Positions 1-11,316 of a stretch of DNA of 64,000 nt are shown in pieces. The position numbers and the translations under genes are program-made. Position 1 is the stretch's first letter; each line of letters opens with the position of its first letter. A model generated the notes under the pieces. It did not search any database, had not been told where the DNA came from, and worked only from the letters and a program-made list of their open reading frames with translations. This stretch comes from Andrena cerasifolii (taxonomy: Eukaryota; Arthropoda; Insecta; Hymenoptera; Andrenidae). The stretch is from positions 5,387,001-5,451,000 of the forward strand of contig NC_135130.1 of assembly GCF_050908995.1 (NCBI RefSeq), written 5' to 3'.

Positions 1-704
1 TTCGGTGAAAAACATTAATCCTTTGAAAATAAATACAGTTCGTTGATAATTTCTCCTTCAGTACGTAAAATTTGAAATCTCTCAATTCTTATAAACGATT
101 TCTTAGAAATTATTATAAAATTCGTAGTTTATCCTACCACGCGGTTGTTCGAAATTATTTTACGCGCCTAAATTGAAAATCAATTTAAATTCCGATGAAG
201 TGTTTTACGGAATACGAATCGAAGTCTACAGAAATGCATGGGAAATTCATCGTAGAGCATAGTTTCTCAATTTCTTGAACAGAAATACATATTTTTTCAG
301 ACAATTCCAGGAATCGTGCGACCCGGTTTTCACTTTAAATTGTTTGGTGAACAATGCTCGTTACCGGTGAACGGATACGTGTCAAAAATATTTGCTTTTC
401 GGTGCGCAGGTGGCTTGTTATTTACACGATGCTTCTGTTTTACGCGTGCAATCAGTGTCCCTTTCATCAAAGCATTGTTCATTATCGAAGTTTAACATTC
501 TTCTTTGACCGGCTACATTTAAAGCGCGGCTCGACTTCAGCGTCACTCTAAATGAAACGTCTGAATCCGATTTTCCGCTTAATCCCTTTGTACATAACGA
601 AAGGTTCGCCGGTAGATAAAGATATCGCGCGCTCAAAGGGGTACTTAATTAAAGCACTCGATCCCAGTATCGATAAGTACCGCGCGTACGGGTAATAACA
701 TCGT
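1..704. other. no gene seen
   Basis: AT-rich sequence with short open stretches on both strands but no splice-flanked coding signal or recognisable motif. Nothing is assigned here. Confidence 0.5.
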
Positions 705-1565
705 TCCGTCCGCCTGAAAATCGCTTTCGTTATCCACAAATTAACGGCGAGAACTGAGGAACGAATCACTTCCGAAAAATACGTTGGATATACTTCCGAA
801 TGGCCGATCGACACTAGGCTTGAGGGGGTGGGTGGGGAGGGGGCGTGGACCCTAAATCTAAAATTGTAGCTTCGGGAATTTATTATTTTCCGAAATATTA
901 ATAAAAAATTATTGTTAATTTTTTTTACTAATTACTTTTTTGAACTGCTTATACGTAGCCCTAACGGGGTTTCATCCTGCCCGCCCCCAATTTGTTCTAC
1001 GGACAGCTGGACGCGTTCCCCTTACCTCCGCGTGCCCCTGAGACACTTAAATGGCAACCATATTTAGCTGAAATTCAAAGCCAATTTTCTCGAAAACGAA
1101 GCGCGATATTAAAAAATCGTATTCTATATTTTCGTCTTATTTTGACCTGTAGAATCACCCCCTAGAGTATTGCCTATCAATAAAGTAATAGGTATCCACC
1201 CTGTATAAGAGGATGGATCGCATCTCCAAGTTTCTGGTTCAAATCTCCAAACTTACGTCGCTTTACGCACCCCCCGCACTAATCTAGCCCTAAACAAAAC
1301 TAATATCCAGAACAAGTTGGAGAGTGGAATGCATAATGTCGGAATAAGTCAATAGAAATACTAAAAGTTTTTTTTATTAATATCTCGTAAACTAATAAAT
1401 TCCCGAAGCAACAATTTTAGATTTAGGGTCCAAATACCCTCCCCACCCCTCCCTACAAATCTCGCGTCGATCGGCCACTGGGGCCATTCGGAAGAACAGC
1501 CAATACGTTTCCCAGCAACCAGTCACTGCCGCGGCCGAGAATAAAGCGATTTTTCCATGGGATTC
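705..1565. repeat. inverted duplication with ~200-bp arms
   Basis: The left arm (about 705-930) matches the reverse complement of the right arm (about 1370-1565). Both arms share the block CCTAAATCTAAAATTGT next to a G-rich run, followed by GCTTCGGGAATTTATTA. They also share the outer word TCCGAATGG. The ~430-bp centre contains sequence related to 44465-44620. It looks like a non-autonomous foldback or composite repeat. No transposase is present and the exact ends are not resolved. Confidence 0.6.
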
Positions 1566-2627
1566 TGTATGAAAGCGTTTCATAAACATGAATTCACGTG
1601 CGTTACGCCGGAATATTACAATGCAAAGATATTACAACGGATACGGCCGCCGCAAATTTGTTGCGAGACGGGAGCATAAAAGGGAGGGCACAAAGGGGAT
1701 ATAAAAACGGGCGCGGTGGTCTCGCGGCGTTGCGCGGATGATTTCGGGAAAATAATATTCTCCGGGCGACCCCTGCGGAATGCAGTCACATAACCGACAG
1801 TTCTAAATAGCGTTTCGCCCGTGTCCTCGGTCGCTAATCCGTCTAATCTGTCCCGAAATGAAATAGTTGCGATTCTTCCGATGGCGTCCCCCCCTCCCGC
1901 TTCGACGCGAAACACGGCGCGTTTAAGTGGGCGGAAACACTTGACCCCTGGTGACGAGGGGGGCCCGTCGGACGAGTGGCGCACAATACAGAGGGGATTA
2001 CATGCCGGGAACAAAGTGACTGTCGAAGATACGATCATTCTTCCCTTTAATCGGCCACGGTAACATGTGTGATCTCTGGATCGGCACCCTCTTCCATGCA
2101 AGAAACGTTTAATGAATCCGCGCTGAAATTCCTGCTGCTTATTTCACTCGTTAACACGTCACGTTGGTCGTCAGGTGTATCGTCGATTCGTCGTCGATGA
2201 GTTTCAGTCCCATCGGGGCCCGATGTAGCTCTTCCGCTGCTCTGGGCAAAAATGATTTTTGCCGCGCTTTGTATTTAATTATAAGTCATAAATAATTATT
2301 TTTAAATATAGTTTTTGACAGTGTGTGAATTTTTTTTTAGGTATTTGTTAAATGGCAAGGCTTTTGTTTTATAAAAAAATTAGGAATTATATGGGTGATT
2401 TAAAAAGAATTTATAAGTTTGATACTTGTAGTAGCTTGTTTATTAGTCTTTATGGATTTCAATTTTCTTTTTCTACCAATTCTGCTGCCCCTGTATTAGG
2501 CTGGGCCGAAAAATTTTTTGGATTCTTTCCCCGTTACAGTAAAAAGAAGTTGTAGCTCTGCACAAAAAGTAATTAGATTTTTTTTCATTAAAAGAAAAAC
2601 AGGAGCAGCCGAGCCACTTAGACTCTA
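1566..2627. other. no gene seen; GC-rich block then AT-rich
   Basis: About 1600-2250 is GC-rich and CpG-rich with overlapping open frames on both strands. None has a family signature or a convincing splice context. 2260-2630 is AT-rich. I assign nothing. Confidence 0.4.
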
Positions 2628-3120
2628 AAGGGTAGGTTGGGTCGAGAACGTGCAAAAATATATATATTTTTTAAATCTGACTTGACATGGTGAACAAAAA
2701 GGTGTGAGGTTTTTCAAAAAGTTCGCTGATTTTTTTTATAATTTTGAATCTATGTTTAACGTTTTTTATATGTGTCGTTTTTTTTTTCAAATTAATAGTC
2801 TTTGTAGATCATAGGACGCATTCGGTTTCTACCAAGCTAGTAAGTAACCAAAAGTTTTTTTGTTGAATTATCTCAATGTTTCACTGCGCCCCGCTAGCAA
2901 AAAGGAGTGCATATTATAGGTATAGCCGGTAGTGTCGATACCTTTCCCCTCACCATTACTTCACCCCTTTGACTCCCCGGGCGCGGCTAAATATCGTTTT
3001 AAAATTATAAAAAAGAATCAGCAAGCTTTTTGACACACGTCACACATTTTTTTTCACTATGCCAAGTGAGAATTGAAAAATATATATTTTTCCCCGTTTT
3101 CGGCCCAGCCTACCCCGTAT
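2628..3120. repeat. foldback element, ~490 bp
   Basis: The left arm (2628-2760) pairs with the reverse complement of the right arm (2990-3120). Shared blocks are the outer GGGTAGG(T/C)TGGG(T/C)CGA, an AAAAATATATATTTTT core and CAAAAAG(T/C)T(C/T)GCTGATT. No coding capacity is seen, so it is probably a MITE-like non-autonomous element. Confidence 0.6.
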
Positions 3121-5089
3121 TCTAAAGCGACTACAGAGTTTGTATTCTAAATTATTATTAGCTATGGGGAAATATGAAGAGCTTGTTGATTTTCAAGGAA
3201 TCGTAGGGAAATTTTGAAAAAATTGAAACATCGTCTGTTGAATATTCTTTTTAATTACCAATGACTCCCAAGGTGAGCATGGATAGCTTAAATGGACTAG
3301 TCAAGTGATTTCCAACGTCCATAGTTGCATTGTCACCGTGAAACCACACTGGTGCAAGCTTTCCACACGTGTACGTGCAAAAAGTGTGCGCACGTTTATG
3401 AGAAAAATTCGAGGGGCAAAGGATCCACCCAACGTTACAGAATAATAATATGCCCCCGTGTCGTTTCACCCTCGTCGCTTTTTGATTCACCTACGTGCCT
3501 CTACGACCACCCCAGTTCTCAAAGCGAAGGTGGGGAACGATGTAGGAAGAGCGGGAGGGAGTGCTGACTTTTATTACCCACGTCTGATGTTATGAATGCG
3601 AGCTGTACGCAACCCCTCTGCGTTCACCCCCCTTCTTCTCGGCTCCAGCAAAGCGGTTATGCTTTTTACGACATGTATATTCCTGGCCGCGATTAGCGAT
3701 AGCTGCGAACCGAGCAAACTATCTCTGCCAAAATAAATCTACGGTTAGAAACCTTGAAAACAAATATTGAATATTTCACTTTTTCTTGTGATACATCTTA
3801 GGGGTATTAAACAATGAACGTCTTCCCCAAGATTTAACTAGAAAAGTCGAAACTCTTAATCAGATCCATCAAGCTTGTATTCACTAGTAGATACCGAAGG
3901 AAATCTTATTCCCTGTCATCAAGCTTTCCTAATCTTAATAATAATCGAAAATGTGTGAAATCCTCCACCTTCTTCATCTTCCCTGCAATTGATAATTTTA
4001 TTCTTGCCACTGGGGGGTGGGTAAAAAAAAGTACCCACCCAAGTCACCGCGATTGAAGTAATTCAAGAGCTTTGTAAATTTTTATAATCACCTAACGAAT
4101 TTTATTGAATGTACCTTAAAAGTATGTTTAACCCTTCAGCTCGGATCCCCCTGAGATTAAATCCTGAGCACGCTACTGGGGGTGGTAGTTACTTAACAAA
4201 GTATTGACCGTTTCTTATGACTCAGATTTCTTGAAAGAACATGATTCCAATTGAACCTGCTATCTTTCATCCAAAGTACATTGATTAACACTTTCAAGGC
4301 ACATTTGTTTCAAGGAACCTCCGGCGAAAGTGCTCGTTCGTACCTAACGCTGGCTAGCATCTGAATGAGATTGCATCGTTATTGAAGCTCTTCCTGTACC
4401 AGCAGCCAGCCCGTGATCGAAGTTATGATGTATGGTGTCGGTTCCAGAGATGCAGGTGCAGTCGGGCGTCCGCATTGCCCGCGACTAATCGTAACGGAAA
4501 TATTTGTATGCTTCTCGCCCCCTTAATAACAGGAGCATCGGTCATGTTGTTCGGTGACGCGAGACAACGAATCTGGGAAGAATATTGCAATTTGTTGCGA
4601 ACGGTCGCTTCGTCGTACGATAAATTAAACCGGTGGCCACTTGTTATCGCATCTACAACGTTAATTGGACCGGTAGACGGGGATGGGCGACCCTTCGGGG
4701 GTGAGGAGCGTCGGGCACCGTAGAAATCTTGTATATCTCTGATTTTGCGGTTCTACTTGAACGTCCCACTTCTTCACGTCCTCCGTGTCTCTTAATTCCT
4801 TTCTTTCCTATTAATTTATAGGGGCAGCATGGCAGTACTTATAAATACTCAGGAGGGAGAAACATTGGCTATCACAGTAGACCTCGGAATCGTTATTGTT
4901 CACCCTCACAGAATCGGTTGAAAGTAATTTAACGACAGATCTTTGAAACACACGAAGGTAGTGTTACCAGATCCAAAAATGAAAAAGGAGGACAATCTAG
5001 TCTGAAATCGTTTGAAAAGGAGGACGTCCTCGTAGTGATGGAATTTTGCCGAGTGAAGCCGAGGAGGAGTGGATCGAGTTGTGGATAAA
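3121..5089. other. no gene seen
   Basis: Mixed composition. The longest open stretch (4382-4723, plus) has no recognisable domain and no splice or start context that I would trust. A short hairpin built on GGGTGGGTA/TACCCACCC lies at about 4014-4040. Confidence 0.4.
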
Positions 5090-5285
5090 ATACAAAAAAA
5101 TTAAAAATTTAAAAAACCCAACTGCTTAAAAAGCAAACTAAAATGACAAAAACAAGATTTAATTTATTTCGACATAGTATAAAATTACTGCCTACAAGCT
5201 GCTTAATATTATTTATCATAAATAGGATAATAATATGATGACAATCTTAATTAACCCAATTGCCTGCAGGCAATTCAATTCCCTC
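5090..5285. repeat. partial copy of the 57.2-kb foldback family
   Basis: The segment from CAACTGCTTAAAAAGC through CATAAATAGGATAATAATA to CCAATTGCCTGCAGGCAATT matches an arm of the element at 57215-57830 at most positions. Only one arm is visible here, so it is a fragment or solo end. Confidence 0.6.
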
Positions 5286-8046
5286 CTTGGCGTGCCGCAG
5301 TCGAATAAAAAGGACATTTTTAGGTGATAGGAGGACACTGCATTTCAGTCAAAAAAGGAAGGTATGTCCTCCCTTTGGATACCATGTAGTAACCCTACAT
5401 GAAGGGTTTTGAAATCTTGGGAACCACGAGCTTCAAGGAAATATGCTGCATTAAATTAAACGACACCCTTCGTTGAGAGCTCCTCCTGTACATACCAGCA
5501 GGGTGCAGATAGACGCATCAGTTTCAGTCCCATTGCACACAGCACTTTACCGTTTGCTTATACCGATTACTGGCTCAGTCATCGATGGATATGATTCCGA
5601 CGCGGGTTTCTGGCATATTTCGTGCAAAGGAATGCCCTTTGATCGTGCCGACGTATTCCATGATCGCGGCTTCCTACGCATCGCTGCGATTGTTCTCTCT
5701 GGTCCTCGAAAAATTCGTAATAAACGAAATATCAGGGAACGTATGACCCCGGTGGTATTGTGCGGAGGGTGCACTTACATAGTTCTGTTGCTTTAAAAAA
5801 TATCAGTGTACCGTTACGCTGCTAAAAAAAAAAAAACAAATGGCAATGAGAATGGAGAAAAAGCACATTAAAGACGTTGCTTATAAACTCAATGATCTAT
5901 CGCGATTGGTACACCCTCGGGTGTCTTTAAAATAGGGTTCATTGCACCCCAGCATCCTTTTTGAGTTACCATTTTCGTATTTTTGAATCTTTTAATTTTT
6001 TTAATCTTTTTACTAATACTCTTTTTCTAGAAATGTAAATTTTGATACGACGAGAAGAGATTTTTTTGTGATAAATCCCCATTTGAACTTGAAAATTGTT
6101 CTTGGGGTGCGATACACCCCTTGTGACCACGAAGGTTCGAACAAGAAAAATGACATTAATCTCTAAGGAGACCATTATCAATCCCGATAGCGATGAAAAA
6201 GTGAAACGTAACGAAGGGAATGGTGGCTCCATCGTTTCTAGTGCTCCACAGATATCTGCCACCCCTTAGCAATGAAGAAGCTCGCGAATGATGCGCCCAG
6301 TATCGGAGCACAGATTAAATAGACCTAATGATGCGATTCGGGGAAATAATAACCGCGACGGATGGCAGACGCGACGGAAAAGGGCTCGGCCGGAGTTTTC
6401 GCTCAAAGCGTTTAAATTACAAATATTTGAACGCCGATTATCCGACGGCTGTGCGCCCGTTGCACATTAAAACACGTTTAATAACGCGTTTCGCCGCGGC
6501 GCTACGCTTTGACATAATTTCGGCTGGGTTACATCAATTTCAAGCCAGACCCGTTCCAATTGGCCGGCCTCGAGGATGCTCGGCGATTCGCCCGGCAATT
6601 AGCGGAAACGCAAAAATCCTGCCCCCCCCCTCCCCCTCCCCCTCCCCCTGCCGTCCCCCCGCGGTCCCGGAGTGATTTCATAAACGGGGGAAAAGTAATA
6701 AAAAAGCCCGGAGGGTGGAGGGCGAAAAAAGGGCGGAGTGGAGGGTGGCACGGTGCCATCGACTCGCTCGAACACGATGAATTCTTAGCGTTGGATTTTA
6801 ATCTGCGAAACGCGAATCCGTCCCGGGTGCTCGCGACCACTGAAAAGACCGCAAAAAACAACAACGAAAAGGGGGAGGGGAGAATACACGCCAGTCGCGA
6901 ATTTATGGAAAATTTGAGGGGGGAGCGCGGCGCCGGCGGAGGGGTCGGGGGGGGGGGGTGGGTGGGCACGCGCGCGCACCGCGCCGACGATTTTAATATC
7001 CGCGAATGATAAACAAAGTGGTATCTAACGAAGTGGATGGAGGCGCGCCGTAATAAAATTTGTGTTGCGCTTCGTCGCGGCCGCCGGAGGGAAAACGTCA
7101 CGAGCGGTTTCGTCCAATTTCAATTAGCTCGGCGGACCCTCGCGCGCGCATTTACAGGCGTTGCAAAGGGGCGCGCGGGACGACGGGTCTCTTCTTTTTT
7201 TTTTTTTTCGGGATTCGTTTATTCTTTGGGTACGATGACGAGCGGGGAACGGCTGGGGATGAAAGGCCGAGGAAGAGGCTCGCCGAAGATCGATGAATTC
7301 GGGAACCCGCTACGCGATTCGTTGCATCGCAGGTGCGAGGGGCCGGGGGTGTCCCGGGCGACTCGAAATTCTACGTATGGACGACAAAATGTGTGCGTGG
7401 AAAAAGAATGGAAACGCGGGAAAGAGATCCGAGGGAAGGAAAGAAAGAGGGGCGGAGGGGTTGTTGAGCGGCGGGAACGGGCGGCGGGGGGGGAGGGGGA
7501 GGGGGGAGGAGGGTGGATGCGTGAGCGGAGGAAAGAGAAGGACGAAGGAGCGGACGGGTGAAGAGGAGCGAAACGGAGGGGGGATTCGGGAGAGAAGGAG
7601 ACAGTTTAACAGGGGGGTAGGGTGAGACCCCACAAAGGCAGTGGGGCTCTTTTGATTCGCGAGCTAATTGGAATGCCGCGGATGCCAACGACGATGGAAA
7701 CGAGGGTTGGGTTATCCCTCTGCTGGAGGTGGGAGGTTCACGGGGGTCTTGGAAGTCCCTAGTGTAACCCCAGGGATAGGCGGAGCTTACATCTCGCGCT
7801 GGGGGTGTGTAGCTGGAGATATCGAGGCTTATCACCTCCACTCTTTTTCTCCGCTCGTCGATTTTGATCCGCGTCCCCGTGCTCGGATTTCTTCCTCCTA
7901 TAATCCAGGCTGTTCAAAAACCTACGTTTCAATAGTGTGCCACCCTCTGCGCCAGATTTTGCTTTTCTTCTTTGAATTCCTGGAGGGGTTTCTTAATTCA
8001 ATGTTTCCATGCAAAATACATACGCGGATTCTGAGGCATATGTTTG
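5286..8046. other. no gene supported; GC-rich low-complexity island
   Basis: 6280-7660 is GC-rich with a C-rich run near 6620-6660, a G-rich run near 6940-6965 and a purine-rich GA/GGGA tract near 7390-7620. Long open frames occur on several strands at once. This is expected of skewed low-complexity DNA and they look like proline-, glycine- or arginine-rich shadows. No coding call is made. The island could contain regulatory DNA, but nothing in the sequence proves it. Confidence 0.4.
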
Positions 8047-9215
8047 AAGTGATTGAAAATGTGCTAGAAAATCCAGCTGCTTGGGAAACTGCTGGTCTTA
8101 TTCCGCGTCGTATGTGTACGTCGGACGAGGGTAGTAAAAAATGACACTTAAAAGGGAGACAAATTTGTGGAGCTACTTTAATCTTCCTGTGACACTTTAT
8201 CCTAGATTCTAATATTTTTCAAACTTAGTGGACGAAAAATTGAGTAGGGGTGGAAAATATTAGCGATACTTTCTAAGTCTTCTTTAAGGGGTAGGTTATC
8301 CTAAAAAATTTCGGAATTTGGTTTTTAGGATGTTTGCATGTTCCGCTAGCTACATCTTTTCTACGTATTTTAAGCGCAACCGGGCCCCGAAATTCCAAAA
8401 ATTGAATTACAGCCAAAATTGTACGAGCCTGCACTTGAGATCGCATAACGACAAAACTGCATGTCGAACTTTAAACGTGATTTCCCAGAAACTATGTTTT
8501 CCAAAACGGTGAACATAAAATCTCGAAAACCGCTCCAACGATTTAAATGAAAATTTACAGGGAGGTGCAGAAAACTATTCCCTACAATGTGTCAGGAGCA
8601 CATTTTCAATATAAATTCTTAAGAAAAAAAGATAAAAAATATTTTTCCCTCGAAAAAAGGATAAAACATATACATCAACATAAAAATTGTATTAATTTGT
8701 TTATCAAAATTTTGCTTCCGACACAAGATAGGGACTTTCTTACAGGTTATAAAAATGCCTTTACTTTGTGTTTTAGGTAATTCGCCTGTCCGGAATTGTG
8801 TTCACCATCAGACGGTGCATCGCGCACACGCTCTCAAATTTATACTTATAACTTTTTTTCGTGTAAATATATTTAAAAGTTTCTGTTTGTGCATTAAAGT
8901 CAACGAAATGACGATTAAAAATTGAAACAAAAATTAACTTTATATTCATTTATTACTTCAGAATATGCGTTTGAAAAAGCGCCTGATTTTGGGCTGAAGA
9001 GCGTTACCTACCCCCTTAAGCCATTGAAGATGTGTTAGAAGATCCAGTTGCTGGAAATTGCTGGTCTAAATGCCACTTAAATAAAGGAGACAAATTTGTG
9101 GAGCTACTTTAATCTTCCTGTGGGACTTTATTCTAAATTCTAATATTTTGCAAACTTAGTGGCCGAAAAATTGAGTAGGGGTGGAGAATATTACCGGTAC
9201 TTTCTAAATCTGCTT
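8047..9215. repeat. ~235-bp direct repeat separated by an insertion
   Basis: 8047-8282 and 9021-9215 are direct copies. Both contain GGAGACAAATTTGTGGAGC, CTTTAATCTTCCTGTG and AAAAATTGAGTAGGGGTGG in the same order, with scattered substitutions and small indels. The space between them is filled exactly by a TTAA-flanked foldback (8284-9019). The copies are diverged, so the duplication is old. It may be a tandem repeat unit or the ends of a larger element. Confidence 0.65.
8284..9019. mobile_element. TTAA-flanked foldback element
   Basis: The left end reads TTAAGGGGTAGGTTATCC and the right end reads GTTACCTACCCCCTTAA, so the termini are inverted repeats flanked by TTAA on both sides. TTAA duplication is characteristic of piggyBac-type transposition. 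There is no transposase, so it is non-autonomous. Similar TTAAGGGG ends recur at 19461, 23402, 23684, 25982 and 27920. Confidence 0.6.
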
Positions 9216-11316
9216 AAGCTTTATAATTGGAGAAATCTACGACACCCCCGTGCACCTTTCAGACTTTGTTCGTCACCGTAGTGTTCCTTGACGAATCTCC
9301 AGAATTTTATTCACGAATTACTGCAAAACGTAACTCGATTATCGGGATTAGATTCGACAGAGGTAACGTTGATTTGCCAGAGAGGGAAGTTGACAACAGA
9401 TTAGAGCAGCGAAGCACCCCGTTCCAGATCGATATCCTTGATGCTCTAGTGTGATAGCGAAGTCTGTACGATTCTCCATCGAAGGTTTGCTTTCTTTGCA
9501 GCCCTTTGACATGGGTCGACGGCTAATTTATCACGACGACAAAAGGGGTGCGCGTAACGAGCGAATATTAGTTACCAACGTCATCCACATCAGATTTTTC
9601 CATGGCGGAATTGCGCCCGCTTGAGCGACGTGTGTACGTGTAATCAATGACCACAACTTCATGGCTCTTCCATTGATCATTATTCGATCCGATTATGTTG
9701 ACCCTCCGCCCCTATTAGGTAGCAAACTAAATAGTCTCGTGTAATCAGTTTTAACCGCATACCTTGCAAGTTCCAAAGAAAAATTAAAAACTAATCTATT
9801 TGGAAAGTGACTACTATCCCACTTCGCAAGACACCCTTTTGCAAGTTTAATAAATAATCTTTCCCAGGTTTTGGAATCGTACAGTCTTGATATATTTCAA
9901 TTTGCTGATTGCAGCACCTCAACCCCCCCAACTTCCGCCGCAATAAGTAATATCCACTTTCGACGTTCCGTTATGATACAGCTACTAAGTTTAATTGAAC
10001 GAAGCACGGGTCTACTGTGCCATGAAAGCGAGAGTTCCAGCGCGTTATTAATATTTAAACAAAAGTTCTGAGGGAGAGCCTCCTCCTTTGTGGCTGGGTA
10101 AAAAGCTGCACCCCCTTGTAGCCAGGCGAATAAAATCCCAGACGGAGTTTAAGCAGTAACAGTAATTAATTAGTACTAATTGTGGGGAGAGGAAGGGACA
10201 TCGCAGGCAGTTTTTCGATAGCTTAATCTCTGGACTTATCCTTGACTGAGAAACATTGTTTTTATCCTTGCTTCAGTCGTATTACTACAGTGGAAATCTT
10301 TAATAAAGCTTCTCCTAAAAGAGCACGACTGCTTTCTTAAATTTTATCCCTGCAAAACGTGTATTTCAAGTATTCAATTCCACTGACATCCGAAAAAAAA
10401 GGATGAATAAAAGGTTCTAAATTACGCTCTGGAAATTGCACCCCAGTTGCAACGAGCCTTCAGTAAATTTTTAGAACAGAAAAAAATGTTTGACTCTTTT
10501 CTTCGCTTCGCCATTTCGAAGTTCACCTCCCATGAGCAAAGATTGAAGGAAAAAGTGAATACTTCTCTCCTTAAAAATCAACATGTCGTTTCGTTTCCAG
10601 GGGACCGTCGAGGAGGGTGGCGAGGGTGAAGAGTTCTACTCGTGGTGTACAGATTCGAAAGTTTATTCTTTTGCAACATGTACGCGTACGTGCACACAGA
10701 ATGATAGCAGCGGTGTCACGTTTAATATATACAGTGGATTTTGTGCGCCAGTGCCGAAGAAACGTGGTTAGAACGAAGATCATCACACCGAAGACGGTAG
10801 GTAAGCGGAGGACATATTGACCCTAGTCGAATTAGCTTCGCCTATATGTACATCGTGCTATTGATGCGGAGGTCTGATTGCGCAGAGCGCACGTCGACGT
10901 CTACAGTTACTCGGGGACAGTTACAAAAATATATATTACACAACCAGTGGGAGGGGAACGACCGAACAGGAGATATACGCTACTACCTCGTGATACATTC
11001 TCGATTCTCGTGCCCCGTCTTTCGCTCTGGATCGAGCAGGGTTCATTTTCTACGTTCTCGATCAACACACACATCCGCAAACTTCCATTCCGAGAGAGCG
11101 GAACAAGTTCGTACACGGAGATACTGCGCATTCCCGAAACGAAGGGGAAGAGCCTTCGCTCCCGCAATGGTACGCGAATTTTCGGTTCCTGAATGCTTTC
11201 ACCGAACATCACGAAATTTCCACGCACGTCGATCCATCCCCTTCGCTCTCCAACGCTCCTCCGCCCTCGGAGAGTCGAAGAAGACTCGCATCGGGACATC
11301 CGTCCGGCTCCCTCCG
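9216..11316. other. no gene seen; probable 3' flank of the minus-strand gene at 11317-14099
   Basis: AT-rich with short open frames only. The part next to 11317 would be the 3' untranslated region of the minus-strand gene. The plus-strand open frames at 10846-11681 are antisense shadows of its last coding exon. Confidence 0.4.

Noticed and set aside
6529..7841. Several overlapping long open frames, some Pro-, Gly- or Arg-rich
   Set aside because: They overlap on both strands within GC- and GA-skewed low-complexity DNA and have no domain, splice pattern or start context.
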